The notes: generated from the sequence alone by a model not told the origin. DNA of 64,000 nucleotides from Acidobacteriota bacterium (GCA_016712445.1 JADJRB010000001.1:2418001-2482000); one strand, 5' to 3'; counted from the stretch's first letter, positions 50,966 through 58,549 are shown. A program made the numbers and translations.

Positions 50966-52042
50966 TCAGACAGGGGTTTTCGGGGAGTTGACTGCGTCGG
51001 ACATGATGTCCTCAGCTTTTGGATTCAGCGCCTTGGCGAGACGGCAGTCCTCGGCGGTCTCGTCGATGAACGCGTCCTCTTGGTCAGCGGGAAGCGCGCG
51101 GTAACGGACGGCCCACCGCTCGGCATATTCCAGCCCGCCTTTCTTGGTGCGGATCAGTTCGCCGGGGTGGGGCGGAAGCTCCTGGACGGACGGCTCGGCC
51201 CCGGCAGCTGGTTTTTCGCCTGCCTCGCCCTCCGTCTCGGCTGCAAGGGGTTGGGCCTGGTCGTCGTCCGCGTCCGGCTCATTCTCCGGGATCGGCTGCG
51301 ACGCCGCCGGCGGGTCGGGCTCGGGCTGGTCCGGCGCGGATGCCTTGCGGCCCTCGGCAAGATTTTGGAGCAGGCGCTCGGCGGGGTCGGCCTTTTCGGG
51401 CGTGACGTTCACGAAGCCGCCGGGCATCGCCTCGGCTTCCTCCCGGGTATAGACGCCCATAATGACGTCCGGAACGTGCCGGCGCGCCCATGCGCGGGCG
51501 GAGTAATAGCCAAGCTGCTGCTCGGGGTCGGCTTTCCAGAGCGGCGAATTCTGGGTCTTGATCGTGCCCTTCGCAGGTGACGTGTAGACCCGCTCTTTCG
51601 ACTCGCCTTTGATCCGCCCTCGGACGGTGCAGGTCAGCTCGTCGCCCGATCCGCTGAATTCATAATCGAGGCGCCCGTCGAGGACCGGGCTGGCGTAGAT
51701 CATGGCGGCGACGGCCTGCGCCTCATAGGCGATGGCATCGTTGACCATGTACGCCTTCAGGCTCAGCGCGAAGGGGTCCATGTTGACCCGGCCGGCCTGA
51801 AGGATGATGCCCAGGCAGGCGCCGGTGTTGCCGCGCACGGCCTTGCCGACCATCGGCCCGGCGCCGGCCATAAGCTTGGCCATTTCGACGAGCTCGCCGA
51901 GGCTCTGGGGGGCGACCATGAACGAGCCGCCGAAGCTGGTCATCGGCACCCGGTCGCCGGCCTTGACGGCTTGAGGCAGGGTGCCCGGCCGCTCGATCAC
52001 GGCGGGGCTCATGTCGTCAGACTGTTGCTGGGTATCGGGCAT
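50966..52042 (-). CDS. recT: RecT-family single-strand annealing protein
   Basis: A 358-aa recombinase. Residues 35-190 are the RecT core (ELVEMAKLMAGAGPMVGKAV, GACLGIILQAGRVNMDPFAL, YEAQAVAAMIYASP, YYSARAWARRHVPDVIMG). Then comes a disordered, Pro/Glu-rich linker (about 210-275) and a C-terminal helical tail that could contact SSB. It anneals ssDNA made by the partner nuclease. The ATG at 52042 was chosen for the GGAG upstream; a TTG six bases before is weaker. Confidence 0.9.
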   Translation of the reverse strand: MPDTQQQSDDMSPAVIERPGTLPQAVKAGDRVPMTSFGGSFMVAPQSLGELVEMAKLMAGAGPMVGKAVRGNTGACLGIILQAGRVNMDPFALSLKAYMVNDAIAYEAQAVAAMIYASPVLDGRLDYEFSGSGDELTCTVRGRIKGESKERVYTSPAKGTIKTQNSPLWKADPEQQLGYYSARAWARRHVPDVIMGVYTREEAEAMPGGFVNVTPEKADPAERLLQNLAEGRKASAPDQPEPDPPAASQPIPENEPDADDDQAQPLAAETEGEAGEKPAAGAEPSVQELPPHPGELIRTKKGGLEYAERWAVRYRALPADQEDAFIDETAEDCRLAKALNPKAEDIMSDAVNSPKTPV

Positions 52043-53012
52043 TTGCAATCTCCTTCAGAGACGGGACTTGGGGGAAAAGGGCGTCGTTCTCGCGCAGCCA
52101 TTTCACGTGGTTGGCGGGCAGGCCGACTGTGACCGGGCCTTCGGAATAGGCGGGCCAGCTGTCGGTCTTGATGCAGTGCTCAAGGCGGCGCAGGGCGCGG
52201 CGGTTCTCCCGCGCGCCCCATTCGATCGCCTCGTCATCGATCGGGGCGATGGTCACTACGAAGGGGCTTTTCTTCTCCTGCGCGATCAGCGCGAAAGTCT
52301 CCAATACGCGGCCGGTGGCACGGGCGATGACTTCTGCGCTGAAGGCCGCCTGGCAGTGATAGCCATAGTTCTTGATGGCAAATCGCAGATCCTCGGGATC
52401 GGCGCTCCGCGTGGTCTTGTAATCACCCCAGATCGTATCCGTAGGCAGACTATCCGGGCGCGCGAGCATCCAGATTCCGGTCTCAGGATCGCGCGCCGCG
52501 ACCGTGACTTCGAGTGGGCCGGAAAAGAGGCCGTCCTTGACCATGGGCTCGCGGGCCAGACGCTCAGCCATTGAATAGACGTCATCGATCTCGTCCTGCC
52601 TGAAGATGGTCTTGCCCGCCGCTTCCTGCTCGGCCTTCCACGCCTTCTTGAACTTCAGGAAGCTGTCGAAGCCTTCGTGCGGGCCTTCCTTCCCCTCGTT
52701 GCTGGAGAAGTCGCGGAAGGGGCTGACCGCGATATCGGAGGGGAAGCGGCCCTCGATGCAGAGCGCATGGGCCATCCTCCCGAAGGTGGTCGCCTTCGTA
52801 TCGGACTCGCCTTCCTCTTCGTCGTAACGTGCCTTCAGCTTCTCCGGGCAGCGGTCGACCAGCCTAAGCCGGCTGTTGCTGACCGCGAAGCCGTCGCAAA
52901 GATCGGGATCGCGGTGATACCGGGACATCGGGACGTAGTAGAGCCCGTTCTCGGTGATCTGCTCGCCGTCGCTCAGTGTGCGGATCGGCAGGCCAAAGGC
53001 TTCGGTGATCAT
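52017..53012 (-). CDS. PD-(D/E)XK nuclease, RecE-like partner of RecT
   Basis: A 331-aa protein. The nuclease core has FGRMAHALCIEG, then LEVTVAARDPETGIWMLARP with the Asp at ARPD and the D-x-K box IWGDYKTTR, then helix YHCQAAFSAEV with the Gln of RecE/Cas4-type nucleases. It would resect 5' strands to load RecT. Its end overlaps the RecT start by 26 bases, tying production of the two together. Confidence 0.87.
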   Translation of the reverse strand: MITEAFGLPIRTLSDGEQITENGLYYVPMSRYHRDPDLCDGFAVSNSRLRLVDRCPEKLKARYDEEEGESDTKATTFGRMAHALCIEGRFPSDIAVSPFRDFSSNEGKEGPHEGFDSFLKFKKAWKAEQEAAGKTIFRQDEIDDVYSMAERLAREPMVKDGLFSGPLEVTVAARDPETGIWMLARPDSLPTDTIWGDYKTTRSADPEDLRFAIKNYGYHCQAAFSAEVIARATGRVLETFALIAQEKKSPFVVTIAPIDDEAIEWGARENRRALRRLEHCIKTDSWPAYSEGPVTVGLPANHVKWLRENDALFPQVPSLKEIANARYPATV

Positions 53013-53317
53013 GCTTGGCCCCTTGCGATATCGATGGCGCGGCCGGTCGCATAGGTCACGGCGATAGACAGGGAGGCGAGGTGGCCGGGCGCGGGCACCG
53101 CGTAGAGCAGGCCTGCGATCGCCGCTTTGGCGGCATCTGCGGACGTGATCTGGTTTCCAGTGTGGCGGTTCTGCGCCACCATCACCTGGCCGATCACATT
53201 GGCTAGGAAAGCCGCCGGAGTTTCGGCGTTGAAGCAATCGGCCATTGTCAGGATCAGCGCGTCGGCGGCTTCCTGAACGCGCTCCAGCTGGGCCTCGGTA
53301 TATTCGACGGTGCTCAT
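53009..53317 (-). CDS. Hypothetical phage protein (102 aa)
   Basis: Not recognised. It is helical throughout; the middle (TPAAFLANVIGQVMVAQNRH) and C-terminal part are moderately hydrophobic but no clear TM segment stands out. It overlaps the nuclease gene by four bases and shares one base with its upstream neighbour, so it belongs to the recombination operon and may be an accessory to it. Confidence 0.65.
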   Translation of the reverse strand: MSTVEYTEAQLERVQEAADALILTMADCFNAETPAAFLANVIGQVMVAQNRHTGNQITSADAAKAAIAGLLYAVPAPGHLASLSIAVTYATGRAIDIARGQA

Positions 53318-53568
53318 CAGAAGGGCGCCTCCGGAGCGATGCGCTGCAGCAGCCCTTCGGCGGCCTTTCGCGCGTATCGGGTGAAGTCGGTGTTGTGCTC
53401 GAGCGCTTTGGCCACGGCCAAGTGCGCGGTCTCAAGGCGCGCGCCGTATTCCACCACTGCCGGGCGCTCGGAATTCACTTCCTCGATCGCGGCGACGAGC
53501 TGCGCCTGCGCGCCCATCAGGCCGCGCTGCGCCTCGATCAGGTGTTCGATGATCTCGGAGTCGGTCAT
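53317..53568 (-). CDS. Hypothetical phage protein (83 aa)
   Basis: Not recognised. A short helical protein beginning MTDSEIIEHLIEAQRGLMGA and ending in LLQRIAPEAPF. The stop shares a base with the next start (TGATG), and its ATG overlaps the upstream stop by four bases. Confidence 0.62.
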   Translation of the reverse strand: MTDSEIIEHLIEAQRGLMGAQAQLVAAIEEVNSERPAVVEYGARLETAHLAVAKALEHNTDFTRYARKAAEGLLQRIAPEAPF

Positions 53569-53810
53569 GCCGCTTCGTCCTTTCGATTGTTCCAGAGGCC
53601 TCGCCCGCCGAGGGCGTCATAGGCCGGGATGGGTTTGCCTTGCCGGGCGCGCTCAACGTCCCGCTCAAGCTGGCGGAAGGCGTCGGGGGCGATGTCAGAT
53701 TTGACGCCGGCGGCCTCGGCGAATGCCTTCAGGCGGTAGGCGCCGATCAGACGCTCACGGGCAAAGTCGAGCCGGGCCTGACCGTCGGCGGAGAGACGCT
53801 TCGGCTTCAT
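53565..53810 (-). CDS. Hypothetical phage protein (81 aa)
   Basis: Starts MKPKRLSADGQARLDFARER and ends GGRGLWNNRKDEAA. It is helical and basic at the start, with no known domain. The ATG at 53810 overlaps the upstream stop (ATGA) and was chosen over an in-frame start nine codons earlier. Confidence 0.62.
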   Translation of the reverse strand: MKPKRLSADGQARLDFARERLIGAYRLKAFAEAAGVKSDIAPDAFRQLERDVERARQGKPIPAYDALGGRGLWNNRKDEAA

Positions 53811-54163
53811 TGGCGCGCCGCCTTCCACGCTTCCCAATGAGCCAGGTCGGCGGCGGCGGCGTCGGCCTCGGCCGCGGCAATGGCCGGCGCCAAGTCGTCC
53901 TGAACCGCGACGATCGCGTCGTCGGTCTCGCTTTCAAGCGCTTCGAGAAATTCGATAGCGCGGCGCAGTTCAACCTTGCGCTGGACGTGCGGGGCCATGC
54001 GCGCCTTGAGGGTCTGTTCGAGGCTTTCAAGCGCGCCCGCCGTGGCCGCCTTGTGAGTGGCCAGCAGCTGCAGCCGGGCTTCAGCGGCGCGGGCTTCCTC
54101 GGTGTCGGCAATAGCTGCCGCGCGGCGCTCCTCGGGCGAGCGTAGGTCAATGACGAGGGTCAT
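53807..54163 (-). CDS. Coiled-coil phage protein (118 aa)
   Basis: After MTLVIDLRSPEERRAAAIAD nearly the whole chain is charged and alanine-rich with heptad spacing, predicting one long coiled coil. It has no catalytic motifs. It overlaps neighbours by four bases on both sides. It may be a structural or scaffold accessory of the recombination genes; no family is recognised. Confidence 0.63.
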   Translation of the reverse strand: MTLVIDLRSPEERRAAAIADTEEARAAEARLQLLATHKAATAGALESLEQTLKARMAPHVQRKVELRRAIEFLEALESETDDAIVAVQDDLAPAIAAAEADAAAADLAHWEAWKAARQ

Positions 54164-54396
54164 GCTGCGACCCCGTGCTTGACCCGGAGGCGCTCGACGC
54201 TGCGGTCGAAGGCTTCGAGGGCTTGGCGTTCCGCCTCGTTGGCCGGCACCGTCCACCCGATCATGGCGCCCAGCTTGATGCGGGCCGCGTCGTTCGGGGC
54301 GGAGAAGAATTCCCAGCCCAGCTTGCCGACCGCGCTGCCCGGCGCGTAGCCAAACTGGCGGAGGTATTCTGCCTCGGTGGCGGGTCGTTGTTGCAT
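54160..54396 (-). CDS. First gene of the leftward operon (78 aa, unknown)
   Basis: A 78-aa protein: MQQRPATEAEYLRQFGYAPG, then EFFSAPNDAARIKLGAMIG and a helical end. An excellent GGGAGAAA site precedes the ATG at 54396. It is the promoter-proximal gene under the left operator pair and hence an immediate-early product. No family is recognised. Confidence 0.65.
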   Translation of the reverse strand: MQQRPATEAEYLRQFGYAPGSAVGKLGWEFFSAPNDAARIKLGAMIGWTVPANEAERQALEAFDRSVERLRVKHGVAA

Positions 54397-54421
54397 CGCT
54401 TTCTCCCTGTGGGTTGAAAGG

Positions 54422-54474
54422 ACGCTATTCCGCAATTGCGGAATCGTCAACACAAGATTCCGAAACTTCGGAAT
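54422..54474 (-). promoter_or_regulatory. Left early promoter and operator pair (PL/OL-like)
   Basis: On the minus strand TTGACG (54450-54445) and TAGCGT (54427-54422) are 17 bases apart. The spacer is filled by the palindrome ATTCCGCAATTGCGGAAT (54427-54444). A second site, ATTCCGAAACTTCGGAAT (54457-54474), is centred 30 bp upstream. The same sites and spacing occur at 56984-57036 beside the repressor gene, so these are inferred repressor operators. The divergent 54540 operon begins 65 bases to the right. Confidence 0.8.
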
Positions 54475-54539
54475 ATTTTTTCCGCTCCCTCCGCGTTAAC
54501 GCTAAGTTTCAAGTCGGTCGGCGGCAGGTGGAGAGGGAA

Positions 54540-54890
54540 ATGCGGTTTCTGATAGCGTTGGCGTTGGGGCTGACGGCTGCAGCGCCCGCTCGGGCGTGTT
54601 CACACGAGGACAACATTGCCCTGTTTGAAGAGCAGGCACACCAAGCTGACCGATGCCGCATTGAAATGCAGGTTTATCGTGAGCAAGGCGCGGAGTGCGC
54701 AACGTTCTATGCCAGCAAGAGTCGCGGCGAGACGGCGTTGGCGTGTCTTCGGTTCGAGATGGATTTGGCTGAGGCGAAGGGCGACCTTACTGAGATCAAC
54801 GAGGTGTTACCTCGATATGAATCCGCAATGGCCAAACTGACCACAGCACGCGCGAAGATGCGCGCTGCCGAAGACATGCTTCCACAGTGA
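54540..54890 (+). CDS. Secreted small protein (116 aa), candidate moron gene
   Basis: A signal peptide of about 19 residues (FLIALALGLTAAAPARA-CS) is followed by a helical charged domain with five Cys in the mature part (RACSHED, ADRCRIEM, GAECATFY, LACLRFE), probably paired in the periplasm. GGAGAGG precedes the ATG. It is first of four rightward genes between the two operator pairs, against the direction of the flanking operon. No family is recognised; surface or periplasmic lysogenic conversion is possible. Confidence 0.65.
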   Translation: MRFLIALALGLTAAAPARACSHEDNIALFEEQAHQADRCRIEMQVYREQGAECATFYASKSRGETALACLRFEMDLAEAKGDLTEINEVLPRYESAMAKLTTARAKMRAAEDMLPQ

Positions 54891-55414
54891 CCAGCTCCGA
54901 TTTATGGAAATCCCAACCGGCCCGCGCCATCGAGCTCGTGGTGTCGGAAGTGAACCGATCAGGCAAGTTTTCCGAAAATGGAAAAGCGGAGATCGCGGTC
55001 CGGCTGCTGTACGTGCTCCGGAACGCGGAGTCGCCCCTGAAGGTCAGATGCTCTGACGGGGACGCGGCGCTCACGAAGGATGAACTCAAGGCGCTGGGCC
55101 TGCGCGGCAGCATCAAGATGGACCGCGAATATTGGAACTCGCTTTCACCGGCGGGGCAGGCGGATCCCGTGGACGCCGCCGAGACGATCTACCATCGGGC
55201 GCTGAGTGCCGTGTCGTTTGAAGGGACATTCAGTCAGGCGCGTACGCTCGGCTTGAGCAAATGCAGGATCTACGCGGGGGGAGCCCGCGCGTGCGACTAC
55301 GCCCGGCGCCATGACCGCGCGATGATTCCTGTGCCCAGGGCAGGCGAGTGGCCGCCCGCGGAGTGCGATGCGCCATGGTGCTCCTGCGCCCTGGCGGCGG
55401 ACCCCGCCAGCTAA
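54887..55414 (+). CDS. Hypothetical protein (175 aa) in the moron cassette
   Basis: The GTG start overlaps the previous stop (GTGA). The N-terminal helical part (ARAIELVVSEVNRSGKFSEN) is followed by LTKDELKALGLRG. The last 50 residues contain five Cys (LSKCRIYAG, ARACDYARRH, AECDAPWCSC) that could hold zinc. No signal peptide or TM segment is seen, so it is cytoplasmic. Not recognised. Confidence 0.6.
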   Translation: MTSSDLWKSQPARAIELVVSEVNRSGKFSENGKAEIAVRLLYVLRNAESPLKVRCSDGDAALTKDELKALGLRGSIKMDREYWNSLSPAGQADPVDAAETIYHRALSAVSFEGTFSQARTLGLSKCRIYAGGARACDYARRHDRAMIPVPRAGEWPPAECDAPWCSCALAADPAS

Positions 55415-55441
55415 CGGATTGAAGAGAAGAGGGACGAGCCC

Positions 55442-55753
55442 ATGACCAAAACGCCAGCAACCCGCAAGATGAAGATCTGGAACCGCCCACCGCTGCCGAA
55501 CGCGCAGGGCGGATCCGGAATCGCCGTCGCCTGGCTGTCTCTGCTTGTGGCCTGTGTGCTGATCACGTGGGCCATCGCAGACCCATATGCCGGCCCGATC
55601 CCGCTCTGGCTAGGAGCGGGGCTCGTGCAGGTCAGCCTGATCGTCTTTGCGGTGACGCCGATCCTGAGGGAAATCCGGCATCTGGCCTATGACATGGCCC
55701 GCAGGGCGGGCGAAGTCGAAGAACGCGAAGTGCCGCGCTACGCGCCGCTCTAA
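55442..55753 (+). CDS. Small inner-membrane protein (103 aa) in the moron cassette
   Basis: Two hydrophobic segments, at about residues 27-46 (IAVAWLSLLVACVLITWAI) and 53-74 (IPLWLGAGLVQVSLIVFAV), flank a short periplasmic loop; both ends are hydrophilic. AGAGGGAC precedes the ATG. Small two-TM proteins in such positions are sometimes superinfection exclusion factors, but nothing specific is recognised. Confidence 0.62.
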   Translation: MTKTPATRKMKIWNRPPLPNAQGGSGIAVAWLSLLVACVLITWAIADPYAGPIPLWLGAGLVQVSLIVFAVTPILREIRHLAYDMARRAGEVEEREVPRYAPL

Positions 55754-55805
55754 CCCGCGTTGGCGGCATCTGACGACTCACGATGGCATTACGAAGGGGA
55801 TAAAA

Positions 55806-56339
55806 ATGTTCAGAAAAACGATCGTTGTATTGGCTCTTGCGGCGATGGCCTTGACCGTGCCGGCGAGTGCTCAGGAGCTTTGGCAGGGCGCAAAAAAGGG
55901 GGATTCCCTGGAGCAGATACGGCAGGCGTTTCCTGACGTGTTGGCCTTCGACAAGCCGGTCGAATACACCGAGGATCGACTTGCGCTTCTCTATCTCGAC
56001 GACCGATCGATCGGTGGCGAGATTTTCGACGTTTTCTTCATCATGAGCGGCGACGCGCTTGATATGGTCGTGCTTCGGATGAGCAAGGATGACACGGGCG
56101 AGATCCCGAACTCCGTCGACTACCACGCCGTGGAGGCGCTGCTGAATCGCAGGTATGGCGCTCCGCTTTATGAAATGCCCGCCAAAATGCAGGACTCGCA
56201 ATTCCTTCGCCTATACAAGAATGAGTTTCGTGACGGCGATCTCACGATTGGGATCTCGTGCATGTTCTGCGGCGGCGACGATGGTTTTCTGGGCGTCAAC
56301 TATGAGCACAAGTCGGCGGCGCAAGCTGACGAATTCTAA
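55806..56339 (+). CDS. Exported protein (177 aa), possibly BamE-like fold
   Basis: A signal peptide is cut near residue 22 (LTVPASA-QELW). The mature start WQGAKKGDSLEQIRQAFPDV resembles the G-x-x-x-x-x-V helix of BamE/SmpA-like folds, followed by beta strands (EDRLALLYLDD, GEIFDVFFIMSG). Two Cys (ISCMFCGG) lie near the end. AGGGG stands before the ATG at 55806. It ends 10 bases before the convergent repressor gene. The function is unknown. Confidence 0.65.
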   Translation: MFRKTIVVLALAAMALTVPASAQELWQGAKKGDSLEQIRQAFPDVLAFDKPVEYTEDRLALLYLDDRSIGGEIFDVFFIMSGDALDMVVLRMSKDDTGEIPNSVDYHAVEALLNRRYGAPLYEMPAKMQDSQFLRLYKNEFRDGDLTIGISCMFCGGDDGFLGVNYEHKSAAQADEF

Positions 56340-56349
56340 GCGGCGCGGG

Positions 56350-56949
56350 CTAACCCAGCGCCCGCCCGATCCAGACGACGCGGCCGATCACGTTGAGCAC
56401 TTCAGGGTCGTCGACCTTGAACGAGGCGTAGGCCGGGTTGTCGGATGACACCATGACCGAGCCGTCGTTCAGGTTGCGCTGACAGCGTTTCACAAGCAGC
56501 TCGCCTTCGTAGGCGAGAATGTAGATCCCCGGCTTCACGATCCGCCGCTCGCCCCGATTGACCAGAACCTTGTCGCCGTCGTGCAGGGTTTCCCACATCG
56601 AATCGCCGCCCACCTGGATTACGGCCAAGTCTTCGATGTTCCAGCGGTCGATCTCTGAGGCCCGATAGGGCTGCCAGCCTGACGGCGTGCCGTCCTCGAC
56701 GAGGGCGCCGGCGCCCGCGGACGCCCGGATGTCGTAGATGGCGACTTGCCGGACGTCGCTGTCAGGCAGCGGCGCGCCGAACTCGCCCAGCGCCTTCTGC
56801 ACCTTTTCGAGGTTGTCGCCCCGGAGGTTCCGGGCGGGATCGTTCAGGAAGGTGTGCAGTGTGTTGTAGGGTACGCCGGCCGCTTCCGAGATCTTCCGGA
56901 TCCCGGCCGCCTTGATCGCCGCCCGAAGCTTCTTGTTCGAATCCACCAT
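56350..56949 (-). CDS. Phage repressor with S24 (LexA/CI-type) peptidase domain
   Basis: A 199-aa repressor. The N-terminal HTH (IRKISEAAGVPYNTLHTFLN) is at residues 17-36. The self-cleavage region is RASAGAGAL at about 75-83 (Ala-Gly bond). The catalytic Ser117 is in VGGDSMWETL and Lys154 in LLVKRCQ. RecA-stimulated self-cleavage should induce the prophage after DNA damage. It is divergent from the Cro-like gene, with two operators between them. Confidence 0.93.
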   Translation of the reverse strand: MVDSNKKLRAAIKAAGIRKISEAAGVPYNTLHTFLNDPARNLRGDNLEKVQKALGEFGAPLPDSDVRQVAIYDIRASAGAGALVEDGTPSGWQPYRASEIDRWNIEDLAVIQVGGDSMWETLHDGDKVLVNRGERRIVKPGIYILAYEGELLVKRCQRNLNDGSVMVSSDNPAYASFKVDDPEVLNVIGRVVWIGRALG

Positions 56950-56983
56950 GCCGCCTGCTTAAGCGCGCGGTCGCGGAGCGTCA

Positions 56984-57036
56984 TTTCCGCTATTTCGGAA
57001 TAATCGGTTGACAAATCCGAAGTTGCGGAAAATACC
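56984..57036 (+). promoter_or_regulatory. Right early promoter and operator pair (PR/OR-like)
   Basis: TTGACA (57008-57013) and AATACC (57031-57036) are separated by 17 bases. Operator AATCCGAAGTTGCGGAAA (57014-57031) fills the spacer, and TTTCCGCTATTTCGGAAT (56984-57001) is centred 30 bp upstream. The -10 is only seven bases before the ATG of the Cro-like gene, so that mRNA is probably leaderless. Spacing matches the left pair exactly. Confidence 0.82.
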
Positions 57037-57042
57037 AGACGC

Positions 57043-57264
57043 ATGATCGACCATGCCATCACCCGCATTCGCCAACTGGTTGCAGACAAGAAGATCACTC
57101 TGGGCCAGGTCAGTGAGGTCTCCGGGCTTCCTTACTCCACGGTTCACGAGATGCTTCAGCCCGCCTGGGGAACGCGCGCGATTGAAAACCTGCGCAAGCT
57201 GGAAGGCGGCCTTTCGAAAATTGAGGAGATTGCCGGTCAGGGTGCCGCGGAGGCCTCGCCATGA
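57043..57264 (+). CDS. Cro-like small HTH regulator (73 aa)
   Basis: A 73-aa protein with a helix-turn-helix near residues 18-40 (ITLGQVSEVSGLPYSTVHEM) related to the repressor's N-terminus, and a short helical tail. It has no peptidase domain. By position it is the antagonist of the repressor and would bind the same TTCCG-N6-CGGAA dyads. There is no RBS because the transcript probably begins at the ATG. Confidence 0.8.
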   Translation: MIDHAITRIRQLVADKKITLGQVSEVSGLPYSTVHEMLQPAWGTRAIENLRKLEGGLSKIEEIAGQGAAEASP

Positions 57265-57605
57265 CCCGCGCCTTCGACCTCGCGGCCTGCATCTTGTCCG
57301 GCCAGGTGCCCGACGAGGCCGTGCCATCGCTGGTGCGGGACACGCCCGGCCTTGCGGCCGAACTTGAACGCCGGTCAAGCGCCATGTCCCCGGCGCTGGC
57401 TGTCGAGGCGGGGCGGGGGGATTCGATCTCCTCCCCGGGCGCCCTCCGTCCCGCCAATCCTGTCCATTTCCGAAGCGAGGGCGCGCTTGCGCATCGCCTC
57501 GGCGAAGAGGAAGGCCGCCGCCCTGTCCAGACACGCGGCCTCGTCTCGAAGTTCATCGGCTCGTTTCATCCGCCCTCCTTCCTCGGAAAGCTATGGAGCA
57601 AGTGA
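57261..57605 (+). CDS. Hypothetical phage protein (114 aa), C-terminal half doubtful
   Basis: The ATG overlaps the Cro-like stop by four bases. The first 38 residues (MTRAFDLAACILSGQVPDEA, then VRDTPGLAAELERR) look like real coding sequence. The rest has low complexity and lies opposite a possible minus-strand gene with a strong RBS, so it may be read-through of a decaying or rearranged gene. Confidence 0.5.
   Translation: MTRAFDLAACILSGQVPDEAVPSLVRDTPGLAAELERRSSAMSPALAVEAGRGDSISSPGALRPANPVHFRSEGALAHRLGEEEGRRPVQTRGLVSKFIGSFHPPSFLGKLWSK
57375..57569 (-). CDS. Possible antisense small gene (64 aa)
   Basis: AAGGAGG lies four bases before the ATG at 57569. The product begins MKRADELRDEAACLDRAAAF, a helical pattern common in small phage proteins, and ends in an Arg/Pro-rich tail. 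It runs against the early operon and fully overlaps the preceding rightward frame, so only one of the two is likely to be a conserved protein. Confidence 0.3.
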   Translation of the reverse strand: MKRADELRDEAACLDRAAAFLFAEAMRKRALASEMDRIGGTEGARGGDRIPPPRLDSQRRGHGA

Positions 57606-57608
57606 CAC

Positions 57609-58043
57609 ATGCAAATCGAGGTCGGGGATGCCCGGGAAACGTTGGGGCAGCGCGTTCAGAGATACCTGCGCTGGCGCTTCGGCAGGGACGCGGCGAAGCA
57701 CGCCGCTTCAATCACACAATCTGACCTGCGCACTGCGCGGGGCTGGGTAGAGGAAGCCCGCGAGCCGAAGGGCGAAGCCCTGCTCGCGATCATTTCAGAC
57801 ATGGGCCGGGAAGGCCTGCTCGCGCTGTTCTCGCCAGAAGTCGAGACACACGAACAACGAATGGCGAGACAAATCGATGACCTTCGGGAAGAGGTGGCGC
57901 GCCTTGAAGCGCGTCTTGGAAAGGGCGGTGCTTCGTCTGCGGATCAAATCGCTGGCGGCGCGCGTCAGCCGGCGGCGCAGCGGCGCGCTGGGCAAGATCC
58001 AGCTCGGCGAGGGGCTGCGCGACCTGGGCCGCCGGATGAATGA
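57609..58043 (+). CDS. HTH and coiled-coil phage protein (144 aa)
   Basis: Residues 10-60 form a helical, possibly DNA-binding unit (TLGQRVQRYLRWRFGRDAAK, then AASITQSDLRTARGW). Residues 78-105 are a coiled coil (RQIDDLREEVARLEARLGKG). From about residue 106 the chain turns Ala/Gly/Arg/Pro-rich and overlaps the next gene in another frame, so the true end may have shifted by a frameshift. Confidence 0.58.
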   Translation: MQIEVGDARETLGQRVQRYLRWRFGRDAAKHAASITQSDLRTARGWVEEAREPKGEALLAIISDMGREGLLALFSPEVETHEQRMARQIDDLREEVARLEARLGKGGASSADQIAGGARQPAAQRRAGQDPARRGAARPGPPDE

Positions 58044-58152
58044 CCCGGTGCTGATCGCTGACGGCTGCGCCCTGATTGATTGGGGCGCGCAGGAACTCAA
58101 CCAGATCGAGACAGGCGCCCCGGCGGAGCCTCGTCGCGCTGCTGGCCGCTAG
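57928..58152 (+). CDS. Hypothetical phage protein (74 aa)
   Basis: From a GTG with GGAAAG upstream, the product begins MLRLRIKSLAARVSRRRSGA and continues GLRDLGRRMNDPVLIADGCALIDWG. It is basic and helical at the start. The open frame extends up to an ATG at 57877, but that part looks like the other-frame copy of the preceding coiled coil. No family is recognised. Confidence 0.5.
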   Translation: MLRLRIKSLAARVSRRRSGALGKIQLGEGLRDLGRRMNDPVLIADGCALIDWGAQELNQIETGAPAEPRRAAGR

Positions 58153-58195
58153 GCCCGCTTTCAATCCGCCGACTGACGATAGGAGGCCTTGCCTC

Positions 58196-58549
58196 ATGGC
58201 AAAGGACATCAACGATACGGAAGACGAGGATCGCCGCGAGGCGGTCCCGGCGACGGGTGGCGACATCCGGTCCATGCTCGCGTCCTACGAGGAAAAGCAG
58301 GACGAGAAGAAGGAGATCGCGGAGAGCCAGAAGGCCGAACTGAAAGAGTTCGAGGCCACACACGGCGTCCCGGTCTGGATCTCCAAGATCATCCGCAAGT
58401 TCGACCAGATCGAAGACGCGGCGAACCGCTCGCACGCCTGGAACGCCCTGATGCGCTCCGGGACCGCGATGGGGTTTGATCAGCAGCCGGACATGTTTGA
58501 CCCGCCGAAGGTCAAGGAAGGTCCGAAGCGGGCGAGGGCGAACGCGTGA
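58196..58549 (+). CDS. Hypothetical phage protein (117 aa), acidic helical
   Basis: AGGAGGCC precedes the ATG. The N-terminal 60 residues are highly charged and helical (EDEDRREAV, YEEKQDEKKEIAESQKAEL), followed by a more ordered part (VPVWISKIIRKFDQIEDAAN, RSGTAMGF). It lies directly upstream of the RuvC-like gene, which it overlaps by four bases. Not recognised; possibly a partner of that nuclease. Confidence 0.65.
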   Translation: MAKDINDTEDEDRREAVPATGGDIRSMLASYEEKQDEKKEIAESQKAELKEFEATHGVPVWISKIIRKFDQIEDAANRSHAWNALMRSGTAMGFDQQPDMFDPPKVKEGPKRARANA

